Assembly: GCA_004552965.1 (NCBI GenBank)
Contig: SFMU01000026.1
Location: 1-30,804, forward strand
From: Bacteroidales bacterium
GTDB taxonomy: Bacteria; Bacteroidota; Bacteroidia; Bacteroidales; UBA932
DNA: 30,804 nucleotides
Reading direction: 5' to 3'
Below the pieces are notes generated by a model. The model worked only from the letters and a program-made list of their open reading frames with translations, ran no database searches and was not told the origin of the DNA. A program made the translations under genes and the position numbers. Positions 1 through 7,634 of the stretch are shown piece by piece; positions within the stretch are counted from its first letter, which is position 1, and each line of letters begins with the position of its first letter.

Positions 1-1
1 G

Positions 2-133
2 GAACTGGCTGATCTGGCAGGAATCAGCATAAACACTGTTGTTGCAGCAGAACGAGGTCAGGGAGACCCTAAGATCTCGACCTATCTGGCAATATGTAAT
101 GTCCTTGGACTTAAACTGACAGCACAGTTATGA
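2..133 (+). CDS. XRE-family HTH regulator, 3' part only (HipB-like antitoxin)
   Basis: The reading frame is open from base 2 to the TGA at 131-133 and gives 43 residues; the start lies outside the window. The visible part has the second half of a helix-turn-helix of the Cro/XRE type: a LAGIS turn, then NTVVAAERG and a STYLAICNVLGL helix. That is the usual C-terminal half of the HipB fold. It ends in a 4-base ATGA overlap with the next gene, a HipA N-terminal-domain protein, so the two are translationally coupled. By family precedent it would be the DNA-binding autorepressor of the toxin-antitoxin operon. The name rests on the position before a split HipA as well as on the HTH residues. Confidence 0.8.
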   Translation, partial: ELADLAGISINTVVAAERGQGDPKISTYLAICNVLGLKLTAQL

Positions 134-456
134 GACAATGTGAAATCTATCTGCACGGAATAAGATGCGGTTTACTGACTGAAGATGACAACAGGACCTT
201 CACGTTCACTTATGACAAGGCATATCTCATTGGAGACAATGCAGAGCCGGTAAGCCTGACTCTGCCACTTCAGATCGAGCCTCATACATCTCCTTATTTA
301 TTCCCGGCATTCGCAAATATGCTCTCAGAAGGCGAGAACCGCCAGATCCAGTCGCAACTATTGAGGATCGATCCGGAAGATGACTTCGGCATTCTGCTGG
401 CAACCTGCAGTACAGATACTATCGGGGCTATAACAGTCAGACCAATCGAACTATGA
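130..456 (+). CDS. hipS: HipA N-terminal subdomain protein, HipS-like antitoxin
   Basis: This 108-residue protein matches the N-terminal subdomain 1 of HipA kinases: an early YLHGIRCGLL strand, a TFTYDKAYL segment, the LPLQ turn and the LFPAFANMLSEGENR helix, ending DTIGAITVRPIEL. In ordinary HipA this domain is fused to the kinase; here it is a separate gene. It overlaps the preceding HTH gene by ATGA at 130-133 and the following kinase gene by ATGA at 453-456. In the E. coli HipBST system the free HipS protein, not HipB, neutralises the kinase, so this gene is likely the antitoxin. That role is inferred from gene order and size, which match that system (about 105 residues); no activity is visible in the sequence. 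Confidence 0.85.
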   Translation: MRQCEIYLHGIRCGLLTEDDNRTFTFTYDKAYLIGDNAEPVSLTLPLQIEPHTSPYLFPAFANMLSEGENRQIQSQLLRIDPEDDFGILLATCSTDTIGAITVRPIEL

Positions 457-1451
457 AGACATTGAATATATGTCCGTCCACATTAAAGGATGGATTCAGC
501 ACATACTCACCGGTCGCAGTCAAAGCGCTTTTCGACGGAGTTCAGGTCCCTCACATATTTCCTGGTTTGAGTCCTGAAGATGAAGCCGCCAGATCAAGTG
601 AGCCGATAAAGAACATCGGCCGTATCTCTCTTTCAGGAGCTCAGCCGAAGTTTTCCGTAATCATCGGAGAGGATAACAAGTTGAGATACACACGCGACGG
701 AGAACAAGGCACATATATCCTGAAGCCCCGTCCGACCGGCTATCAGATCATCAACAGGGATTACTGTGCGGCAAATGAACACGTCACAATGCAGATTGCT
801 TCTCAAGTCTACGGCATAGAGACCGCCCCTAATGCTCTGTGTTTCTTCGAGGATGGCAAGCCCGCATATATCACACGCCGTTTTGATGTTCATCCGGAAG
901 GAAAATACAAGCAAGAGGACTTTGCTGCACTGCTCGGCTGGAGCAAAGATAACGGAGGAAAGAACTTCAAATATGATAAGGCCAGCTACGAGGAATGTGC
1001 CGAGGTCATACATAGATATGTAAAGGCAGCGTTGATCGACATAAGACGATTCTACAGAATAATACTATTCAATTTCGTAACCCTTAACGACGACGCGCAC
1101 CTGAAGAATTTTTCGCTGATTGAGAGAAACGGAGAATACCGTCTTTCACCGGCCTACGACCTTGTAAACACATCACTCCAACTTTACGAGCCACGCATAT
1201 TCGCCCTCGACAAAGGTTTGTTCAAGGAGGGAATGAGTACAGCAGACACCCACAGTATCTGTTACGATGACTTCGTGGAATTCGGCAGAAGAATCGGCCT
1301 TACCGACAAAGTCATCAAACAAGAGATAAAAAAATTCCAGGAGCCAAACCCTAAGGCTATTGAACTTATCGAGAACTCATTCTTGTCTGACGATCTCAAG
1401 AAGCAGTATATTACGGCATATAAGTATAGGTGCAGGATGCTTAATTTATAA
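453..1451 (+). CDS. hipT: HipA-family Ser/Thr kinase toxin, HipT-like (stand-alone kinase)
   Basis: A 332-residue kinase lacking the N-terminal HipA subdomain, about the length of E. coli HipT (335). A Gly-rich loop reads RISLSGAQPKF at residues 57-67; Ser59 and Ser61 form an S-x-S like the autophosphorylated SIS motif of HipT. The catalytic loop is NDDAHLKNFS with the probable catalytic Asp at 214, and the Mg-binding Asp is in AYDLVNT at 236. These key residues are present, so the kinase looks intact. HipA kinases phosphorylate aminoacyl-tRNA synthetases (GltX for HipA, TrpS for HipT) and so block translation; the target here is unknown. It is coupled to hipS by an ATGA overlap. No clear terminator follows the TAA. 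Confidence 0.88.
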   Translation: MKTLNICPSTLKDGFSTYSPVAVKALFDGVQVPHIFPGLSPEDEAARSSEPIKNIGRISLSGAQPKFSVIIGEDNKLRYTRDGEQGTYILKPRPTGYQIINRDYCAANEHVTMQIASQVYGIETAPNALCFFEDGKPAYITRRFDVHPEGKYKQEDFAALLGWSKDNGGKNFKYDKASYEECAEVIHRYVKAALIDIRRFYRIILFNFVTLNDDAHLKNFSLIERNGEYRLSPAYDLVNTSLQLYEPRIFALDKGLFKEGMSTADTHSICYDDFVEFGRRIGLTDKVIKQEIKKFQEPNPKAIELIENSFLSDDLKKQYITAYKYRCRMLNL

Positions 1452-1522
1452 ATATTATATAGTCAGGCTCCCCAAATCCCCGCCTTGGCCTTCCTTTTTT
1501 CCCATGGAGAAGTCCCAGCTCC

Positions 1523-1553
1523 TTCGTTATTTTCAAAATTTTTGATAACTTTG
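1523..1553 (+). promoter_or_regulatory. Bacteroidetes-type promoter before the DUF1846 gene
   Basis: TAACTTTG at 1546-1553 matches the Bacteroidetes -7 consensus TAnnTTTG exactly. TTCG at 1523-1526, 19 bases upstream, is one mismatch from the -33 TTTG. A start about 5-8 bases downstream would fall at roughly 1558-1561, only 2-5 bases before the ATG at 1563, so the message would have almost no leader. Confidence 0.6.
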
Positions 1554-1562
1554 TGTCCCGTT

Positions 1563-3038
1563 ATGAAATACGGGTTCGACAACGAAAAATATCTCAAAAT
1601 CCAGTCTGAACGCATCAGGGAGCGCATCGGAAAGTTCGGTGACAAGCTCTATATGGAGTTCGGTGGTAAATTATTCGATGATTATCACGCAAGCAGGGTG
1701 TTGCCGGGATTCCAGCCCGACAGCAAGTTCCATATGCTCGAATCCCTGAGCGACTGCTGCGAGATAGTCATTGTCATCAGCGCAATCGACATAGAGAAGA
1801 GCAAGGTCCGCAGCGACCTTGGAATCTCCTATGACATGGACGTTCTCAGGCTCAGGGGAGAATTCGAGACCAGAGGCTTCCTGGTCAATTCTGTCGTCAT
1901 CACCCATTACAATGGACAGGCCAGCGCCGACGCCTACCGCCACAGGCTTGAAGGGATGGGCATCAGGACTTATTACCACTACACTATCGAGGGCTATCCG
2001 CAGAATGTCTCCCTTATCGATTCGGATGAAGGCTTCGGCAAGAACGACTATGTGGAGACCACACGCCCTCTGGTGATCGTCACTGCCCCGGGCCCCGGCA
2101 GCGGCAAGATGGCAGTCTGCCTGAGTCAGCTGTATCAGGAAAACAAGAGGGGAATCAAGGCCGGTTATGCCAAGTTCGAGACGTTCCCTGTCTGGAATCT
2201 TCCGCTGAAGCATCCTGTCAACCTCGCCTATGAGGCTGCAACTGCCGACCTGAAGGATGTCAACATGATCGACCCGTTCCATCTTGAGGCCTACGGAGAG
2301 ACCGCCGTCAACTACAACCGGGACATCGAGATATTCCCTGTCCTGAATGCGATCTTCGAAGGCATATATGGTGAAAACCCATACAAGTCACCGACTGACA
2401 TGGGTGTGAATATGATAGGCTACTGCCTCAAGGATGATGAGGTCTGTCGCGAAGCGGCCAACAATGAAATCATCAGGAGGTACTACAATTCGCTCAACAG
2501 ACTGGCTGACGGAGACTGTACCGAAACCGAAGTCAACACCATGGCTCTCATCCTCAAAAGAGCCGGGCTCACTACCGACTACCGGAGGACAACCCTCGCC
2601 GCCCGCGAGCGCAAGGCACAGTCCGGTGAGGATGCGGCTGCCCTTGAACTGTCCGACGGGACAATCATCACCGGCGAGAGTGGCAACCTTCTGGGACCGA
2701 GCGCAGCTGTGCTCTTGAACTCCCTCAAGCATCTTGCCGGGATTCCGCACGGAGTCAAACTCATCTCCCAGAAGATGATCAACCCTATCCAGAAGACGAA
2801 GGTCGAGTATCTCCACGGCCGCAATCCGCGTCTGCACACCGATGAGGTCCTGGTTGCTGTTTCAATGTCCAGCACCATGGACGAGAACTGCGAGAAGGCC
2901 CTGTCGATGCTTCCTCTGCTCAATGGATGCCAGATGCACTGCACTGTCAAGCTCTCCGATGTGGACAGCAAGATATTCAGAAAACTGGGCGTCGGACTGA
3001 CCTGTGATCCTGTCACCGGCAACAAGGAGCATGTCTAG
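1563..3038 (+). CDS. DUF1846 (UPF0371) family protein
   Basis: This 491-residue protein starts MKYGFDNEKYLKIQSE and fits the DUF1846/UPF0371 family over its whole length (family about 490-505 residues). A Gly-rich nucleotide-loop-like stretch, APGPGSGKMA, is at residues 175-184, followed by KFETFPVWNLPLKHPVN, a typical segment. The biochemical function of the family is not established. I chose the ATG at 1563 over an in-frame upstream ATG at 1485, because family members start MK(Y/F)GFDxxKY and because a good -7 box sits at 1546-1553. It has its own promoter and converges on the metal-efflux operon, so it is probably monocistronic. No signal peptide or membrane segment: a soluble cytoplasmic protein. 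Confidence 0.9.
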   Translation: MKYGFDNEKYLKIQSERIRERIGKFGDKLYMEFGGKLFDDYHASRVLPGFQPDSKFHMLESLSDCCEIVIVISAIDIEKSKVRSDLGISYDMDVLRLRGEFETRGFLVNSVVITHYNGQASADAYRHRLEGMGIRTYYHYTIEGYPQNVSLIDSDEGFGKNDYVETTRPLVIVTAPGPGSGKMAVCLSQLYQENKRGIKAGYAKFETFPVWNLPLKHPVNLAYEAATADLKDVNMIDPFHLEAYGETAVNYNRDIEIFPVLNAIFEGIYGENPYKSPTDMGVNMIGYCLKDDEVCREAANNEIIRRYYNSLNRLADGDCTETEVNTMALILKRAGLTTDYRRTTLAARERKAQSGEDAAALELSDGTIITGESGNLLGPSAAVLLNSLKHLAGIPHGVKLISQKMINPIQKTKVEYLHGRNPRLHTDEVLVAVSMSSTMDENCEKALSMLPLLNGCQMHCTVKLSDVDSKIFRKLGVGLTCDPVTGNKEHV

Positions 3039-3077
3039 AACCAGGGTGTGAGTCCCCGTTCCGCGGCCTTCTATTCC

Positions 3078-3111
3078 GAGCTCCAGGCCCTTGAATTCCG
3101 ATCCGGAGCTC
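3078..3111. terminator. Possible hairpin between convergent genes
   Basis: GAGCTCC (3078-3084) and GGAGCTC (3105-3111) form a 7-bp stem with a 20-base loop in the 91-bp gap between the converging DUF1846 gene and efflux operon. No T-run follows on either strand, so intrinsic termination is doubtful. Confidence 0.3.
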
Positions 3112-3129
3112 CCGCCATGTCCTCTCAGC

Positions 3130-4305
3130 CTACCTTGAGAAACGGTGCAGTTCGGCGAGGAGAAGGTGGTAGTCTCTTTCGCTCTCCAGGGCATTGGAGA
3201 GGGCATCGTACCAGAGCGACTGCTCCATCCTGTACTCGATAAGTGTCATCTCACCGCCGAGCAAGGCCTTGTCAAGGATGTCGAGGCTTGAGATCCGGCT
3301 GACTTCCGCGCTATAGTCGCACACCAGCTTCTGAAGACCCAGAGCCTGGTTGTACTTGTTGCGCAGCGAATTGCGGAACTGCAGGGCACTGTCTTCCATC
3401 TTCGCATTCAGAGCCTGGGATTTGGCTTTGGCAGCCTTGACCTTTCCTTTTCCTTCCCAGAGCGGAATGCTGATTCCTGCACCGATTCCCTGCAGAGTCG
3501 TGCCCGCGATTCTCTCGCTCACGTATCCCACCGAGAATTTAGGCAGCCATTCCGCCTTCGCCAGTTTCAGCTGATTGCCGGCATTGCTGACGCTCTGCGC
3601 GACAGCCTGCAGTTCGGGATTGCCCTCGGCGGCACGGCTGTACCAGCTCTCGAAATCCTCTGGAAGGAGGGACTCTGAGAAGACCTCGTCCTTCAGGGAG
3701 ATCTCGACACCACCGTTCATCCTCACAAGTTCTTCACTGGCCGCCTTGAGATCGATTTCGTTGATTTCGTAGTCCTTTCTTGCATCCACAAGATTGAGTA
3801 CAGCCTTGTTGAGGTCAAGAGCATTGCAATCTCCCCGGTCAAACTTCTTCTGCCAGGCATCGGCGATGATTCCGGCACTCTCCATCCTTCGCGAAAGGAT
3901 AGCCTTCAGCGCATTGTGATACACTATCGTGATGCAGATCTTCTCAGCCTCTTCGAGGAGTTCCTTGCGTCCGGCTTCATATTCAAGGTCGGCGATGGTA
4001 GCCTCTCCGTCGGCGATCAGCTTCCTGAAACGGTACACGGTAGGGAAGTCGAACGACTGCGTGAGTCCAAGGTCTATTCTGTTGCCCTCTTCTTTCGGAG
4101 TGCCCCAGAGATAGCCCAGTTCAAGTTCCGGATCGGCAGGAGTCAGACCGGTCCTGGCTTCCGCCTTCGCTGCATCCGCCTCCGCCCTGAGTACCTTGAG
4201 CGTTGTGTTGTTTCTCTCCACCGAAGAGAGGACCGACTCCAGGTTCTGAGCCCGAAGCGGGAACGCGGCCATTACAACCGCAATTATTATCAAAGTCTTT
4301 CTCAT
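3130..4305 (-). CDS. TolC-family outer membrane factor of a metal RND efflux system
   Basis: A 391-residue protein with a signal peptide (MRKTLIIIAVVMAAFPLRAQ) and the two-repeat TolC/OEP layout: long amphipathic helices (LKVLRAEADAAKAEA, ELQAVAQSVSNAGNQLKLAKAEWLPKF) and the typical GYVSERIAGTTLQGIGAGISIPLWEGKGK strand-turn segment. It would be the outer-membrane exit duct for the permease and adaptor encoded upstream. The start at 4305 overlaps the permease stop as ATGA (4302-4305) and is preceded by a strong Shine-Dalgarno AAGGAGGTC at 4311-4319, unusual for Bacteroidetes, which rarely rely on one. An in-frame ATG at 4353 lies inside the permease and lacks a signal peptide after it. The protein is slightly short for the family (400-460). 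Confidence 0.87.
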   Translation of the reverse strand: MRKTLIIIAVVMAAFPLRAQNLESVLSSVERNNTTLKVLRAEADAAKAEARTGLTPADPELELGYLWGTPKEEGNRIDLGLTQSFDFPTVYRFRKLIADGEATIADLEYEAGRKELLEEAEKICITIVYHNALKAILSRRMESAGIIADAWQKKFDRGDCNALDLNKAVLNLVDARKDYEINEIDLKAASEELVRMNGGVEISLKDEVFSESLLPEDFESWYSRAAEGNPELQAVAQSVSNAGNQLKLAKAEWLPKFSVGYVSERIAGTTLQGIGAGISIPLWEGKGKVKAAKAKSQALNAKMEDSALQFRNSLRNKYNQALGLQKLVCDYSAEVSRISSLDILDKALLGGEMTLIEYRMEQSLWYDALSNALESERDYHLLLAELHRFSR

Positions 4306-7300
4306 TTCTTGACCTCCTTCGCCTGTTTTCCGGCCTTCCGGGTGTAGATCCACTCGAACAGAACCGGCAGGATGTAGATGTTGATGATTGTTGAGGTGAT
4401 CAGACCGCCCAGAACCACGATTCCCATAGGACTCTGAATCTCGTTGCCTGATTTGCCCCCGGACAGGACCAGAGGAATCAATGCAAGAGCAGAAGTCAGC
4501 GCGGTCATCAGGATCGGATTGAGTCTGTCAGCAGAACCCGCCAGGATGCTTTCCCTGACCGGCAATCCGCTCTCGCACAGATGCATGTACCTGGAAATCA
4601 GCAGGACTCCGTTGCGAACTGCGATGCCCAGCAAGGTGATGAATCCAATCGTCGACGGAATGCTTATCACACCTGAAGAAATCCTGACGGCAAAAATGCC
4701 ACCGATGAGCGCGAAAGGAAGCGAGCAGAGCACCAGGATGGTCAGCGGCATATTCCTGAACTCCCCGTAGAGGAGTATGAATATGACGAGAAGGGCCAGC
4801 ACAGTCGCCAGGGCAAGGGTTCTGTTCGCATTGCGCGCGCTCTCGAACTGCCCGCCATATTCGATCCTGTAGCCCTCCGGAAGCATTATGTCCTTTGCAA
4901 TGGCATCCTTGATGTCCTCCACGATGCTGACTACGTCTCTGCCGCTTGTGTTCGCCGAAACCACCAGCTTTCGCTGGACATTCTCACGCGAAATGGCGTT
5001 AGGCCCCATTGTGGAAACGATTTCGGCAACCTCCCCGAGCGGAACCTTTTTGCCGTCCGGAGTGTCGATAAGCGCATTCCTGACACCCTCGACAGATTCC
5101 GTGTAGTCTGAGTTGAGCCTCATCACCACATCGAACCTCTGCTGCCCCTCATAGATGTCCGACACCTTCTCGCCGGCAAAGGCCAGGGTGATGAACCTGT
5201 TGAACTCCTCCATGGTGATGCCGTACCGGGCAAGCATCCCACGGTCTGCTCGTACCTGCAGCTGAGGAGATTCCGTAATCTGCTCAACAGCCACATCCAC
5301 CAGACCTTCGATGCCCTCGATGCTGGCCTTGACAGAATTGCCGAGCATCAGAAGCTTGCTCAGGTCGTCACCGAATATCTTGATAGCTATGGCCGCCTGG
5401 GTGCCGGACACCATGTGGTCTATCCTGTGCCCGAGAGGCTGACCGACTGTCGAAGCGATTCCCGGAATCGTGGCAAGTTTCGCCCTCATGTCGTCCAGAA
5501 CGGTTTCAAGCTTCCGCTTGCCAAGTTTCAGACCGACCTCGATCTCGCAGCTGTTGGAAGTCTGGGAATGCTCATCCAGCTCTCCGCGTCCTGTCCTTCT
5601 TGCCGTCTTTGTGACTTCCGGAACCTCGTGAAGCTTCTTCTCCATCAGGTTTCCAAGCTCGTCGCTGACCTCCAGGCTTGTCCCGGGAGCCGTCACTGCA
5701 GTGATCGTAGCGGAGCTTTCAAGAAACTTCGGAAGGAAAGCGGAACCCATTGTCAGGAAGGATATTCCAGCAAGCACGAAGAGCCCGGCGAGCACAGAAA
5801 GCGCAATCTTCTTGTGCGCCAGCACCCATTGCAGGCTATTTGAATATGCCCTTCCGAGAGCCGCCGTGAACTTCTTGTCCTTTTCATTCTTCCGGAGATA
5901 CCTGTCGTCAGTAAGCATCAGGCTGCAGAGCAGCGGAGTGAGGGTCATGGCCACGATCAGCGACATGAAAAGCGCAATGATGTAGGTGATTCCCAGAGGT
6001 TTGAGAAGTCTTCCCTCCATTCCGCTGAGGAAGAAGAGGGGAGTGAAGGCCACCATCACGATGAGAGTCGCGTTGATCATCGAAGTCCTGATCTCTTTCG
6101 AACCCTCAAAGACCACCTTCAGCACACCTTCCCTTTCGGACGGATCCTTGGCATGATTCTGCCTGAGCCTCTTGTACACATTCTCCACATCGATGATGGC
6201 ATCGTCCACGAGGGAACCGATGGCGATGCACATTCCTCCCAGAGTCATCGTGTTGATGTCCATTCCGAACAGCTTCAGCACGATCACTGTGGCAAGAAGC
6301 GAGACAGGGATGGCAATCACGGAGATAAGTGTGGTCCTGAAACTACCCAGGAAGAGGAACAGGATGAGGACAACGAATATGGCGCCCTCCAGCAGAGCCC
6401 TTGCGACATTGTGGACCGAAGACTCGATGTAGTCAGCCTGACGGAGCACTCTGGTGTCCATCACGACATCCTCCGGAAGGGTCTCCGCTATCGCCTTGAG
6501 GTTCTTCTCGATTGCGGAAGTGACCTCGAGGGTGTTGATGTTCGGCTGTTTGCTGATCGACAGCAGAACCGCTTTCTGCCCGTCCATAGAGGCATGACCC
6601 ATCTTCACGGCCGCTCCTACACGAACCGTTGCTACATCCGAGATGACTACCGGGTACCCGCCTTCCATCTTCACCAGTGACATTCCCAGCTCTTCAAGGT
6701 CGGTCGAACGACCGATACCGCGCAGGGCATATTCATTGCCGAAATCCCTTATCACGCCGCCCTCCGAGTTGACGCTGATCGATGCTGCAGCGGCCTCCAG
6801 CTCTTCGTAACTGACATTGAATGCCGCCATTTTCTGCGGATCTGCCAGAATCTGGTACTGCTTGTAGTCGCCCCCGATGACGGTCACCTGGGAGACACCT
6901 CCCGTTGCCAGGATCGCCGGTTTGACCGTCCAGTCAGTGAGTGTCCTGAGGTCCATCTGGCTTGTCTGTCCGGTTGACCGCAGACCCACGAAAAGAATCT
7001 CTCCCATCACGCTGGACTGCGGTGCAAGGACGGGAACCACGTTGGAAGGCAGTTCCTCACTGATGGTCACAAGTTTCTCGGACACGATCTGACGTGCCTT
7101 CAGAACGTCCATACCCCAGTCGAACTCGACCCATACGAACGAGTTGCCGAACTTGGATGACGACCTGACCCTGCGGACCTTTGTGGCCCCGTTCATCGCG
7201 GTCTCGATAGGGAAGGTGACAAGCTTTTCGACCTCCTCTGCAGCCATTCCTCCCGCATCCGTCATCACAACGACTGTCGGAGCGGTTAGGTCCGGAAACA

Positions 7301-7418
7301 CGTCGATGTCCATACTGCCTGCACAGAAGACTCCTCCTACCGCTACCAGGACAGAACCCAGAAGCACCAGAAGCTTGTTGTGCAGGGAAAACTTTATTAT
7401 GTTGTTCAGAAAGTCCAT
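4302..7418 (-). CDS. czcA: CzcA/CusA-type heavy-metal RND efflux permease
   Basis: At 1038 residues this is full length for the heavy-metal-efflux RND family. TM1 lies in residues 14-34, followed by the family signature FPDLTAPTVVVMTDAGG. The TM4 relay reads GSLVDDAIIDVENVYKRL (401-418), with Asp405, Asp406 and Glu412 in the proton-relay region. A second TM bundle starts near residue 530 (KKIALSVLAGLFVLAG), and the C-terminal bundle carries GFITLLGIAVRNGVLLI. It would export divalent or monovalent metal cations from periplasm or cytoplasm using proton flow. In the copper pore segment SATITAVTAPGTS I see no Met at the position of CusA Met573, and the adaptor is His-rich, so Zn, Co, Ni or Cd is more likely than Cu; this is inference. 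Second gene of the operon. Confidence 0.93.
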   Translation of the reverse strand: MDFLNNIIKFSLHNKLLVLLGSVLVAVGGVFCAGSMDIDVFPDLTAPTVVVMTDAGGMAAEEVEKLVTFPIETAMNGATKVRRVRSSSKFGNSFVWVEFDWGMDVLKARQIVSEKLVTISEELPSNVVPVLAPQSSVMGEILFVGLRSTGQTSQMDLRTLTDWTVKPAILATGGVSQVTVIGGDYKQYQILADPQKMAAFNVSYEELEAAAASISVNSEGGVIRDFGNEYALRGIGRSTDLEELGMSLVKMEGGYPVVISDVATVRVGAAVKMGHASMDGQKAVLLSISKQPNINTLEVTSAIEKNLKAIAETLPEDVVMDTRVLRQADYIESSVHNVARALLEGAIFVVLILFLFLGSFRTTLISVIAIPVSLLATVIVLKLFGMDINTMTLGGMCIAIGSLVDDAIIDVENVYKRLRQNHAKDPSEREGVLKVVFEGSKEIRTSMINATLIVMVAFTPLFFLSGMEGRLLKPLGITYIIALFMSLIVAMTLTPLLCSLMLTDDRYLRKNEKDKKFTAALGRAYSNSLQWVLAHKKIALSVLAGLFVLAGISFLTMGSAFLPKFLESSATITAVTAPGTSLEVSDELGNLMEKKLHEVPEVTKTARRTGRGELDEHSQTSNSCEIEVGLKLGKRKLETVLDDMRAKLATIPGIASTVGQPLGHRIDHMVSGTQAAIAIKIFGDDLSKLLMLGNSVKASIEGIEGLVDVAVEQITESPQLQVRADRGMLARYGITMEEFNRFITLAFAGEKVSDIYEGQQRFDVVMRLNSDYTESVEGVRNALIDTPDGKKVPLGEVAEIVSTMGPNAISRENVQRKLVVSANTSGRDVVSIVEDIKDAIAKDIMLPEGYRIEYGGQFESARNANRTLALATVLALLVIFILLYGEFRNMPLTILVLCSLPFALIGGIFAVRISSGVISIPSTIGFITLLGIAVRNGVLLISRYMHLCESGLPVRESILAGSADRLNPILMTALTSALALIPLVLSGGKSGNEIQSPMGIVVLGGLITSTIINIYILPVLFEWIYTRKAGKQAKEVKK

Positions 7419-7442
7419 TTTCCTCTAGATAATCTTTTACTC

Positions 7443-7634
7443 TTGAACCCGGTCTGATGAATTTCTCTTGAACCCGGTCTGAAAGATTGCTTTTGAACCC
7501 CGGTCTGAGATTGTTTTTGATCCCGGTCTGATGTATTTCTTTTGAACCCCGGTCTGAATGGTTTCTCCTGACCTTTGGTCTGATTTGTTTCTTTGACCCT
7601 TGATCTGAAAGATCTCTCCTGACCTGTTCTGCTA
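7443..7634 (-). repeat. Eight 25-bp tandem repeats between adaptor and permease genes
   Basis: Eight degenerate copies with core TTGAACCCGGTCTGA on the plus strand begin at 7443, 7468, 7493, 7517, 7542, 7568, 7593 and 7619 (period 24-26). They fill almost the whole 213-bp gap between two genes of one operon. The last copy includes the adaptor's stop codon at 7632-7634. In mRNA sense the unit is TCAGACCGGGTTCAA. The spacing and purine-rich linkers could modulate translation or RNA stability between adaptor and permease. The right-hand copies (6-8) are the most diverged. Confidence 0.9.

Noticed and set aside
1485..1562. Upstream start for the DUF1846 protein
   Set aside because: The extra 26 residues are not family-like and the -7 box lies inside them.
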